Source of the DNA: Treponema sp. | Lineage (GTDB): Bacteria > Spirochaetota > Spirochaetia > Treponematales > Treponemataceae | Length of the DNA stretch: 64,000 bases | Reading direction: 5' to 3' | Assembly (NCBI GenBank): GCA_017449285.1 | Contig: JAFSJX010000050.1 | Location: 112,556 to 176,555 of the forward strand | Part shown: piece after piece, positions 26,274 through 34,229 of the stretch | Layout of the letters: each line of letters opens with the position of its first letter | How positions within the stretch are numbered: position 1 is the stretch's first letter | Program-made: the position numbers and the translations under genes | Notes under the pieces: model-generated | Told to the model about the DNA's origin: nothing | What the model saw: only the letters and a program-made list of their open reading frames with translations | Database searches by the model: none

Positions 26274-27995
26274 TTATTTTCCGATGTATGCCAATGCGCT
26301 GTCGGCAGCGATTTTTCCGAAGATACAGATATCTGCCACGGCATTACCACCAAGACGATTTCCTCCGTGAAGACCTCCTGTTACTTCTCCTGCGGCATAG
26401 AGTGCGGGAATTGGCTTTCCATTTTTGTTCAAGACTTCTGCTTTTGTGTTGATTTTAAGACCACCCATCGTGTGATGAATTGCCGGTCCGCATTCTACCG
26501 CATAGTATGGTGCGATATTGATCGGGCGTTCCATACTCGCAGGAGAACGCTTAAAGGCTTCGTCAACACCTTTTTTTACGGATTCATTGTAGGACGCGAC
26601 TGTTTTTTCAAGTGTAATTGCAGGAATGTGTAGTTTTCCCGCAAGTTCGGTAATCGAAGAACCTTTGGTAAGCAGATTTTGTTTTACGTAATCTTCAATC
26701 GCATTAAGAGAATCCCGAACGCCTTGATCGAACACCAAAAATGCTGTCCTGCCTGGTTGCGTAAGAATCGCGGCGGAAACAATATCTCGGTTGCCAAGTT
26801 CATCAATAAAACGCTTGCCATCGCGATTAACCAGAATTGCGCCGTTTCCGCGGACTGCTTCCGTAATCATAATATTTGTGTTTGGTACGACAGTCGGATG
26901 AATCTGAATCTGCGTCATCTGGGTGATGTCGGCATTAAATTTTTCTACCATTTGGAACGCATCACCTGTTGCGCCCTTGTGGTTTGTCGTGCCAAAATTT
27001 GAGAGCGATGGCTGATACATCGAAACCATATCAATGTTTGCGCCGAAGCCGCCGGTAGCGATAATCACTGCTTTTGCAGAAATGGTGTATTCTGTGTCGG
27101 CGGCGGCAACCCGTACTCCGCAGGCTTTGCCATTGTCGCTCAAAATATCAATCGCCTTGTTGTTCAGGCGGATGTCGGCACCGTGGACAAGGGCGGCTTT
27201 GTGTAGACGCGGAACTAAGTGTACTCCGATTGCGCCGCCGCCTTTTGGACGATGAATTCTCTTGTTTGTTGCGCCGCCGAACATTCCCACGTCAGACAAA
27301 TCTGCGCCGATTAAATCTGATTGCAGCCACTCAACCATTGCGGCGGAATTGTCTACGAGCGTGCGCACTAATTGCGGGTCATTCAAATAATAGCCGCCAG
27401 CCATTATGTCATCAAAAAATACATCGGTCGAATCTACGATGCCCAGCCGTTTTTGTTCTTTTGTGTACGAAGCGTTGATGCCGCCAGTAGAATAATTTGT
27501 ATTGCCGCCTACTATGCCCATTTTTTCCAGAACGATGACTTTTGCTCCTCTGCAGGTGGCTTCTGTGGCGGCGACCAGTCCTGCTCCTCCTGCGCCGATA
27601 ATAACGATGTCACATTCGGTGTCTTTGTATGCGCTGCTGTTTTTCTTTTTGTGGGCGGCCACAAGAGCCTTGTTCAGTGCGCTCAGAACTGCCCGCGATG
27701 TGATTGTCGCGCCGGAAACTACATCGATGCCTGTGGTGTTGCCTTGTTCTACAAATGCGCGCACGATTTGTTCTGCCGCTGGAAGCCCTACACCAGGAGA
27801 TTCTTTTTGCGAGATAATTTGCGCATTGGAAACAGAGCCGTTTTTTATAGTGACTTCAATTGTGATTTCGGCATTATGCCCGACAGTTTTTCCTGTGTAT
27901 GTTCCATCGGAAAGAATGTCTTCTTTGCCGCAAGCGGATATACAGAAAAGCATGGCGATTGCAAAAATCGTGGCAAAAATGGTCGTGTGTTTCAT
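26274..27995 (-). CDS. Exported FMN/FAD reductase lipoprotein, fumarate/urocanate reductase (UrdA-like)
   Basis: 573 aa. Lipoprotein signal with lipobox CISAC (Cys22). Residues about 28-112 are an FMN-binding domain with DVVSGATITS, whose SGAT Thr (97) is the likely site of covalent FMN attachment. The FAD-binding fumarate-reductase domain follows: VIIGAGGAGLVAATEA (131-146), GGNTNYSTGGINASYT, VRGNGAILVNRDGKRFIDEL, and YAAGEVTGGLHGGNRLGG near the end. It should reduce an external acceptor (fumarate, urocanate or another enoate) at the membrane surface using electrons delivered to FMN, serving anaerobic respiration. No cytochrome domain is present. The substrate is not determinable here. Confidence 0.88.
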   Translation of the reverse strand: MKHTTIFATIFAIAMLFCISACGKEDILSDGTYTGKTVGHNAEITIEVTIKNGSVSNAQIISQKESPGVGLPAAEQIVRAFVEQGNTTGIDVVSGATITSRAVLSALNKALVAAHKKKNSSAYKDTECDIVIIGAGGAGLVAATEATCRGAKVIVLEKMGIVGGNTNYSTGGINASYTKEQKRLGIVDSTDVFFDDIMAGGYYLNDPQLVRTLVDNSAAMVEWLQSDLIGADLSDVGMFGGATNKRIHRPKGGGAIGVHLVPRLHKAALVHGADIRLNNKAIDILSDNGKACGVRVAAADTEYTISAKAVIIATGGFGANIDMVSMYQPSLSNFGTTNHKGATGDAFQMVEKFNADITQMTQIQIHPTVVPNTNIMITEAVRGNGAILVNRDGKRFIDELGNRDIVSAAILTQPGRTAFLVFDQGVRDSLNAIEDYVKQNLLTKGSSITELAGKLHIPAITLEKTVASYNESVKKGVDEAFKRSPASMERPINIAPYYAVECGPAIHHTMGGLKINTKAEVLNKNGKPIPALYAAGEVTGGLHGGNRLGGNAVADICIFGKIAADSALAYIGK

Positions 27996-28130
27996 AAACC
28001 TTTTATAATGATACCACTGGTAAGTTTATGCGGTCAAGTCAAAATCTTTGGAAAAAACAAGGGTAGGGGAAAGAAGAAACCTTTTGAGAAAGGTTGCGTC
28101 TTTTCCCGCTTGTGCTTCAGATTCTGCTGA

Positions 28131-28160
28131 TTGACCGGAGGGGTGAAAACGTAGTATACT
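28131..28160 (+). promoter_or_regulatory. Promoter of the IMP dehydrogenase gene
   Basis: TTGACC (28131-28136), 18-nt spacer, TATACT (28155-28160). The leader of about 23 nt carries AGAGGAAAGG before ATG 28190. Confidence 0.6.
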
Positions 28161-28189
28161 ATTTCAATTTAAGAGGAAAGGAAAAGACT

Positions 28190-29698
28190 ATGGCATTTTA
28201 TTTTTCTGAGCCGTCGCACACATTTGGCGAGTATCTGTTGGTTCCTGGCTACACTTCTGCGGACTGTACGCCAGATAAGGTTTCGCTCCGTACACCAGTT
28301 GTGCGTTTTAATAAGAAAGCGGGGGAAGAAAGTCCGCTCAATATGAATATTCCGCTTGTTTCTGCGGTGATGCAGGCGGTTTCTGATGACAAACTGGCGA
28401 TTGCGCTGGCAAAAGAAGGCGGAATCAGTTTTATTTACGGAAGCCAGACAATTGAAGATCAGGCTGCGATGGTTGCCCGCGTAAAATCATACAAAGCGGG
28501 ATTTGTTACGTCGGATTCGAATATCCGTCCTGATGCCACGTTGGAAGAAGTGGTCGCCCTTGCTGAAAAAACAGGTCATTCTACAGTGGCAGTGACGGAG
28601 GATGGTTCTGCACACGGCAAACTGGTCGGCATTATCACTAGCCGCGATTTTCGTATTACGCACGTAGACCCCAAGGCAAAAGTGAGCCAATACATGACAA
28701 AACTTGCCGACATGGTGACGGGAAAAGACGGCATCGGACTGACAGAGGCAAACGACATCATCTGGGAAAAGAAAATCAACCAATTGCCGGTTGTCGATAA
28801 GGACGGCAATCTTGTTTCCATCGTGTTCCGAAAAGATTATAGTATGCACGAGGAACACCCGCTGGAACTGCTGGATAAAAATCATCGGTACATCGTTGGC
28901 GCGGGAATCAATACGCGTGATTATGCGGAACGTGTTCCCGCTCTTCTCAAAGCAGGCGCGGATGTGTTCGTGCTGGATTCAAGCGAGGGATATTCCGAAT
29001 GGCAAAGCCGTGCGCTTAAATACATCCACGAAAATTTTGGCAAGGATGTTCGCGTGGGAGCAGGAAACGTTGTCGATGCGGACGGATTTAATTTTCTTGC
29101 GGAAGCGGGCGCGGATTTCGTCAAAATTGGTATTGGTGGCGGCTCAATCTGTATTACGCGCGAGCAGAAAGGAATCGGGCGCGGTCAGGCTACGGCAACG
29201 ATTGAAGTGGCAAAGGCACGCGATGAATATTACAAGAAAACAGGCATCTACATTCCGATTTGCTCTGACGGTGGCATTGTGCATGATTACCACGTGACTT
29301 TGGCTCTGGCGATGGGTGCGGATTTTGTGATGCAGGGTCGGTACTTCGCGCGCTTTGATGAATCTCCGTCAAATAAACTGGTCGTAAACGGTCAGTACGT
29401 CAAAGAATACTGGGGCGAAGGTTCTAACCGTGCGCGCAACTGGCAGCGCTATGATTTGGGTGGCAAAAAAGGAATGAGTTTTGAGGAAGGCGTAGACAGT
29501 TATGTTCCCTATGCGGGTCACTTGCACGACGGCGTTACGATGACGATGAGCAAAGTGATTCATACGATGTGCAACTGCGGCGCGCTCTCCATTCCCGAAC
29601 TACAGGAGAAGGCGAAGATTACGCTGGTGTCGTCCGTTTCAATTACTGAAGGCGGCGCGCACGACGTTATCGTGAAGAACACAAGCGTGCAGTCATAA
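28190..29698 (+). CDS. guaB: Inosine-5'-monophosphate dehydrogenase
   Basis: 502 aa from ATG 28190, with AGAGGAAAGG before it. It oxidises IMP to XMP with NAD+, the committed step to GMP. TIM barrel with substrate pattern [20 protein letters not shown], two CBS domains inserted at about 100-220 ([26 protein letters not shown]), active-site loop [19 protein letters not shown] (Cys near residue 320) and the flap region before [13 protein letters not shown]. The SSEGYSEWQ segment and full length fit a complete enzyme. Its own promoter is visible and a hairpin terminator follows at 29761-29803. Confidence 0.95.
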   Translation: MAFYFSEPSHTFGEYLLVPGYTSADCTPDKVSLRTPVVRFNKKAGEESPLNMNIPLVSAVMQAVSDDKLAIALAKEGGISFIYGSQTIEDQAAMVARVKSYKAGFVTSDSNIRPDATLEEVVALAEKTGHSTVAVTEDGSAHGKLVGIITSRDFRITHVDPKAKVSQYMTKLADMVTGKDGIGLTEANDIIWEKKINQLPVVDKDGNLVSIVFRKDYSMHEEHPLELLDKNHRYIVGAGINTRDYAERVPALLKAGADVFVLDSSEGYSEWQSRALKYIHENFGKDVRVGAGNVVDADGFNFLAEAGADFVKIGIGGGSICITREQKGIGRGQATATIEVAKARDEYYKKTGIYIPICSDGGIVHDYHVTLALAMGADFVMQGRYFARFDESPSNKLVVNGQYVKEYWGEGSNRARNWQRYDLGGKKGMSFEEGVDSYVPYAGHLHDGVTMTMSKVIHTMCNCGALSIPELQEKAKITLVSSVSITEGGAHDVIVKNTSVQS

Positions 29699-29760
29699 AA
29701 ATTGTCCGCGGATTGCACAGATGAACGCAGATTGTCTTTTTATCCAAGGTAATCTTCTAT

Positions 29761-29803
29761 AAAAAAATCCTGCTTTCTGGTATTACCAAAAGGCAGGATT
29801 TTT
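29761..29803. terminator. Rho-independent terminator after guaB, probably bidirectional
   Basis: AAAATCCTGC pairs with GCAGGATTTT (one bulged G), with an inner GGTA/TACC helix, flanked by an A-run on the left and a T-run on the right. It can serve guaB on the plus strand and, read in reverse, stop transcripts coming from the pseudogene side. Confidence 0.8.
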
Positions 29804-29821
29804 ATTTATACAGCGCAAAAA

Positions 29822-30089
29822 CTAGAACTGAATGCCGTAGCCAATGCCGAAGCGCAAGCCACGGAGCGTCATGTCGGAATCAACTTCGTTAAGACCGATA
29901 TTGTAGCGCACGTCAGCAACAATTGCTCCGGAACCAACCTTGAACATTGCCTCTACACCCACGGGAATGCTCACTAACACGCTTGCGTCTACCTTTCCGT
30001 CAGCATCAATATCCGCCATTCCATACTTATGCGGTTGCCAAAGAAACTGCCGCCACCATTGTTACTGCAAGAGAAACAATCCTTTTCAT
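29822..30089 (-). pseudogene. Outer-membrane barrel protein remnant with internal deletion
   Basis: From ATG 30089, with AAGGAG before it, the frame reads a complete signal peptide MKRIVSLAVTMVAAVSLATA and then stops at TAA. Immediately after, in another frame, the sequence encodes the C-terminal strands of a barrel protein (VLVSIPVGVEAMFKVGSGAI; LRGLRFGIGYGIQF) to the stop at 29822. The middle of the gene is missing, so a deletion with a frameshift has joined signal peptide and last strands. A free 65-aa protein from the internal ATG at 30019 would have no export signal. Confidence 0.65.
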
Positions 30090-30181
30090 TTTAAAACTCC
30101 TTGTCTCTAAAAAGACTGAAAATTTTACCCTTTTGCCTACCTATCTGTCAAGGCAAAAAGTCGTAAGAAATGAAATGCCCT

Positions 30182-32200
30182 TTACTTCATCACCGGGGTG
30201 AAGCCCAGAATTTTCTCGGTGGTAGAATACGTGGCGTTGTATTCGGCATCGGTCATCTGGGGACGGGCGGTTGATGCGCCTGCGCCAGTGCATTTGTACT
30301 CTCGGAAGAAACACTTTGCCGCAGTATTGGTGTTGTCCCAGTTTGCCCATGCTTCCTTATTTACGACGTTTTGTATATCACAGCGGATGTAGACGGTTTT
30401 GCCCACGTTTGTTTCGCCTGTGGCTGAACCACCAACCCATGTGCCGCGTCCTAGCGTCACCTTTTTGTCCGCAGTCTCAAAACTCTTGTGAGCGGTAATC
30501 TTGCAGTCTCTGAATACATAGCCGTTCGCAAAGGACGCGGTTGATTTGTAGCCTGTGTCCGCTCCAGCCGCCGCAACGATAATGCCGCCGTTCAGATACT
30601 GAATCGTGTGAATCTTGCATTTGTCGAACAAAACGGTTGCGCCGCCACAAATGTAGTCAACATCGCCCTCAACATAGCAATTTTCCGCATAGACGCGACC
30701 ACTTCTGAAATATAGCGTGTCCTGCTGACCAAGGAAAATGCAGTTTTTCAGATAAGAAGAATCCACGCCTTTGAGTGCGAGTGCGATTGAGCGGCGTTCT
30801 GCTCCGCCCCATTCGTGATTCCATTCTGCGCCCTTGTTGTAGAACGTAATGTTTGCCGCATTGAAGTAGGCGTTTGGCGCAGGGGCTTCGGGAATGGGCG
30901 CGGTCTGTCCTGGTTCTGTCACAATATCTTTGGGCAGAAGGTTGACTTCTACTAACAGGTTTCCGTCGATTCCACCAGTATCTGCCTCATAGCCGTAGAT
31001 AATCGTTTTTGCGGGGTCAGTACCAATCAGTGAGATGCCGTTTTTGGTGATTTTGAGTTTTTCGTAGTATAGACCGGGCAGGACTTTAATCGCTGAACCT
31101 TCGGGAACGGCCGCGATTGCTTCTGCGATGGTTTTGTACGCACCGTCCGTACCTTTTGGCTCAACAGTAGCGGCATACTTTATGTTCGGCAAATCGGGCA
31201 TAGATGAAATTACTTCGGCATCGGCACGGCTGAACGGCAGTTTTGTCAGTTTGATTTTTCCGCCGCTGATTGTTGCCGCATCGTAATACACGGGGTCGGT
31301 TGAATTGACTTCCGGTCCCTGCATATTGATTCCTGCGGGCTTGCTCTTCGGGCGGCGGCTGGCAGGACCTTTGTCATCGGTCTTGGGATTTGTCACCAAG
31401 TCAGCCTTGACCTTTTTGCCCAGTTCTTCCAGCGTCATATTGCTTACGTCCTCATCAATTACGACAAGGAAATACGCATACAGTCCATACGCATTTGAAC
31501 TTCCGTCGTTGTCACCAAATTCAAGGTAATTTCCTTTGCCCGTCATATAGGGGACATCAAGCACCGTGGGGTCATAGTTTAGGTCAATCGTATATTCGGG
31601 ACGGGGTTTGTTTGTGTCCTCATGGCGAAGTTTTCCGTCAACATACGCCTTTGCGGTCAGACTTCCACCTGTTCCATCGGGTGCATCGTACACAAGACGA
31701 AAATCATGCCAGTCGCTTACGATGTTGTCTGGACGAAGGCGTGACATATTGTTTGACCCTTTAATCTGATTTGACGAATTGTGACGCAGTACCGCCTGGT
31801 CATTGCCCTTTTCCAGATAAGCGTAGAAAATACTCAGCGGGGTGTCCGTATTGTCGGGGTCAACCGCACCACGTGCCTTGAAAATCACCGTGACTTTCTT
31901 TTCTTTTCCTGAAAGCGGGAACACAATCGCATCCTGCTGACTGTCGGTTGTGTCGAATTTGAGCAGTTTTTTGCCGTTGACATCGCCATCAACCAGCGAA
32001 AAATGCTTGGAAAAATTATCTCCGCTCTGCCAGCCTTGTTTTTCCAAATCTTTTGCCGCATCTTTTTTGTTGCCTTTTCCCGGAAGATACAAATTCCAGT
32101 TGCTTTTCGGCGGATTCATCTTGCGCGCTTTTGACGCAGCCACCGCAGGAAACAGACACGCAGCAGCCAGAACGACCGCCATCAATTTGGTCACTTTCAT
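30182..32200 (-). CDS. Secreted pectin methylesterase (CE8) with N-terminal accessory domain
   Basis: 672 aa. Signal peptide (1 to about 22). Residues of about 28-250 look like a concanavalin-type beta-sandwich (carbohydrate-binding/LamG-like: LLKFDTTDSQQDAIVFPL; WHDFRLVYDAPDG). From about 345 the CE8 beta-helix begins: GTDGAYKTIAEAIAAVPEGS, then GQQDTLYFRSGR with the first catalytic Asp, EGDVDYICGGATVLFDKC with the second (classical form GxVDFIFG), and TLGRGTWVG (classical LGRPW; Pro is replaced). It removes methyl groups from pectin outside the cell or in the periplasm, which points to pectin use. The nearest pectate lyase is not in the window. A promoter is visible at 32242-32269. Confidence 0.88.
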   Translation of the reverse strand: MKVTKLMAVVLAAACLFPAVAASKARKMNPPKSNWNLYLPGKGNKKDAAKDLEKQGWQSGDNFSKHFSLVDGDVNGKKLLKFDTTDSQQDAIVFPLSGKEKKVTVIFKARGAVDPDNTDTPLSIFYAYLEKGNDQAVLRHNSSNQIKGSNNMSRLRPDNIVSDWHDFRLVYDAPDGTGGSLTAKAYVDGKLRHEDTNKPRPEYTIDLNYDPTVLDVPYMTGKGNYLEFGDNDGSSNAYGLYAYFLVVIDEDVSNMTLEELGKKVKADLVTNPKTDDKGPASRRPKSKPAGINMQGPEVNSTDPVYYDAATISGGKIKLTKLPFSRADAEVISSMPDLPNIKYAATVEPKGTDGAYKTIAEAIAAVPEGSAIKVLPGLYYEKLKITKNGISLIGTDPAKTIIYGYEADTGGIDGNLLVEVNLLPKDIVTEPGQTAPIPEAPAPNAYFNAANITFYNKGAEWNHEWGGAERRSIALALKGVDSSYLKNCIFLGQQDTLYFRSGRVYAENCYVEGDVDYICGGATVLFDKCKIHTIQYLNGGIIVAAAGADTGYKSTASFANGYVFRDCKITAHKSFETADKKVTLGRGTWVGGSATGETNVGKTVYIRCDIQNVVNKEAWANWDNTNTAAKCFFREYKCTGAGASTARPQMTDAEYNATYSTTEKILGFTPVMK

Positions 32201-32241
32201 ACAAACTCCTTTTTTGCACGGTTAAAAATGTGCTTACTTCT

Positions 32242-32269
32242 ATTATAAAGCGGATTGGGCAAAATGCAA
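32242..32269 (-). promoter_or_regulatory. Promoter of the pectin methylesterase gene
   Basis: On the minus strand TTGCAT (32269-32264), 16-nt spacer, TATAAT (32247-32242). A leader of about 35 nt with AAGGAG leads to ATG 32200. Confidence 0.6.
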
Positions 32270-32370
32270 GGAGAAAATAATGGGAGAGTCCGAGAAAGGG
32301 TGCTGGTGAGATTTTGAAACGAGGGAAAGATGATGTGCATTTTCTGAATTGGGGAGATTTTCGAGAGAAT

Positions 32371-33204
32371 TTATTTCTCGTGTTTTTGTGGAACGGCGAT
32401 AATCAGCACGAGGGCGATGAGGTAGGGGAGCGCGAGTAGGATTGATGATGGCATATTTTTGAAGACCGCAATGTTCTGGACAGAGAAACTGGCATATTCG
32501 GCGGCGGAAAAGATGAGGACGGCGAGGGCGACAAGGAGCGGGTGTTTTTTCCCCAAGAAGACTGCCGCAAGTGCCGTCCAGCCGCGACCGCTTGCCATAC
32601 CAGGAACGTAACTGGAAAGACGCGCGGCAAGCACACAGCCACAGAGCGCGGCATTTGCGGCGGCAAAAATCCATGAGAGCGTGCGGTAGCGGGCGGCAGA
32701 AATTCCCCGCGCTTCAAGCACATCGCTGTCGCTCCCGGTGATGCGTAGTGCAAGTCCTGTGGTGGTGCATTTCAATAGAAGAATTTGTGCAAGCGACAGC
32801 GCGTAGCAGACGATGGTGGTGACTGGGCGGACAATGGTCGCGTCAAAGCGGAACAGGTCGTGATACAGAACTCCGCGTGTGCCGAACAATGTTGCGGAAA
32901 GGAGCGTTGCGAGTGCGGCAAAAAACATGTTCATCGAAAGCGAAATCAAAAACATATTCGCCTTGTAGCGCGAGGCAATCCGCTCAATGCAGATGACAAT
33001 CAACGTGCAGAGCAGGACGGAAAGCATCATTCCCACAACGAGATTTTTTGTCCAGAGCGTACAGGCATAGCACAGGAACGCACCGAGGTTTATCATACAT
33101 TCCAGGAACATCGCCATGCGGCCGACATATTCGCTGATGAGCGCACCCATCGTAACAAGCAGAAGCGGCGCGGCAATATGGATAATGGAAAACGGTATGC
33201 TCAT
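32371..33204 (-). CDS. BMP-type ABC importer permease, second subunit
   Basis: 277 aa with about eight membrane segments, of the BPD_transp_2 family (RfuD/NupC-like). Recognisable parts are APLLLVTMGALISEYVGRMA at the N-terminus, GLALRITGSDSDVLEARGIS (the cytoplasmic EAA-like loop) and FGTRGVLYHDL. It forms a heterodimeric pore with the product of the preceding gene, from which it is offset by an ATGA overlap (33201-33204). A G7 run on the coding strand lies just before this start. Last gene of the operon. The solute is a nucleoside or riboflavin by family. Confidence 0.82.
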   Translation of the reverse strand: MSIPFSIIHIAAPLLLVTMGALISEYVGRMAMFLECMINLGAFLCYACTLWTKNLVVGMMLSVLLCTLIVICIERIASRYKANMFLISLSMNMFFAALATLLSATLFGTRGVLYHDLFRFDATIVRPVTTIVCYALSLAQILLLKCTTTGLALRITGSDSDVLEARGISAARYRTLSWIFAAANAALCGCVLAARLSSYVPGMASGRGWTALAAVFLGKKHPLLVALAVLIFSAAEYASFSVQNIAVFKNMPSSILLALPYLIALVLIIAVPQKHEK

Positions 33205-34229
33205 ACTGCGCCCCCCCGCTTTTTTGCGAAGAACGGAATCGCAATCGAAAACAAAATGACGCTTTGGACGATGCCTGCGATGTCAAAACCGAAGCCTTGG
33301 GTGAGCGAAACGCGCGAAGCCGAGGTGAAAATCCATGAGAGCAAGAGACTGACTGGGATGACGGCAAGCGGATTTGACCGCGAGATAAGGGCAACGTTGA
33401 GCGCGTTCCAGCCCATGTTCGTGTAGAATCCTTTGTGGCAGGTGTAGTAGGTGCCGCAGATGGCAAAAAATCCCGTGAGTGCATGAAGTGCGCCTGAGAT
33501 GGCGAGCGTAGCAGAAGTGTTTAGGCGCATAGAGTAGCCGCAGTATTTTGCGAAAACGGGGGCTGTTCCCCAGAGTTGCAGTTTTCGCCCCGCTTGTGTG
33601 TGAAACATGATGCGCCACAGCACAAGGCAGACGGCAACTGCCACGAAAAGTGACCACGAGAGCGGCGATGGGGGAAGCAGTTGCGGCAGTTTGTATGAGT
33701 CGGCGATGTAGGGCAGGGCGAGCAGGTTGGTCTGGCTGGTGTTTTTTGAGGCGATAATCAGGCCGTCAATCAGCGGAATGCAGGCGGCAGACACCAAAAA
33801 GGTGGTGAGCAGAACCCGTGCGCCGCGAATTTCTTTGAGAGGGGCGGAGATAAGTGCGATGACTGCACCTGTGGCGGCGGATGCGATGAGTGCGACAGCA
33901 AAGACAATCGGTGCGGGAAGGTGGAGCGCGTTCAGAATGATGCAGCCCACAAAGCCGCCCGCATAGATTTGTCCTTCGCCGCCTAAGTTCATGTTGCCGC
34001 TTTTGATGGCTATTGCAGAGCCGCTTCCTGCCAGCATAAAAAAGGCGGCGGTGTTCAGCATGTTGCCGAAGTAGTATACGGAGGTGAATGTATCGGTGAA
34101 CAGACTTTGTAGCGCGGAAAGCGGCGTTTTTGCGAAGCACAGAATCAGTGCGATGCAGACGGCGATTCCGAGCGCGGGCGAAAAAAGCGAATGAAATGCG
34201 GTTGTGGAGTAGCGGTGCGACGCGATCAT
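33201..34229 (-). CDS. BMP-type ABC importer permease, first subunit
   Basis: 342 aa with about ten membrane segments. Family features: GSGSAIAIKSGNMNLGGEGQIYAGG near residues 68-92 (the conserved N-x-G-x-E-G motif) and IRGARVLLTTFLVSAACIPL. It resembles RfuC/NupB-type permeases. It overlaps the ATPase gene and the second permease gene by 4 bp each. The C-terminus KKRGGAV is encoded by a G7 run, so a one-base slip would alter the last residues and the coupling to the next gene. Inner membrane. Confidence 0.84.
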   Translation of the reverse strand: MIASHRYSTTAFHSLFSPALGIAVCIALILCFAKTPLSALQSLFTDTFTSVYYFGNMLNTAAFFMLAGSGSAIAIKSGNMNLGGEGQIYAGGFVGCIILNALHLPAPIVFAVALIASAATGAVIALISAPLKEIRGARVLLTTFLVSAACIPLIDGLIIASKNTSQTNLLALPYIADSYKLPQLLPPSPLSWSLFVAVAVCLVLWRIMFHTQAGRKLQLWGTAPVFAKYCGYSMRLNTSATLAISGALHALTGFFAICGTYYTCHKGFYTNMGWNALNVALISRSNPLAVIPVSLLLSWIFTSASRVSLTQGFGFDIAGIVQSVILFSIAIPFFAKKRGGAV

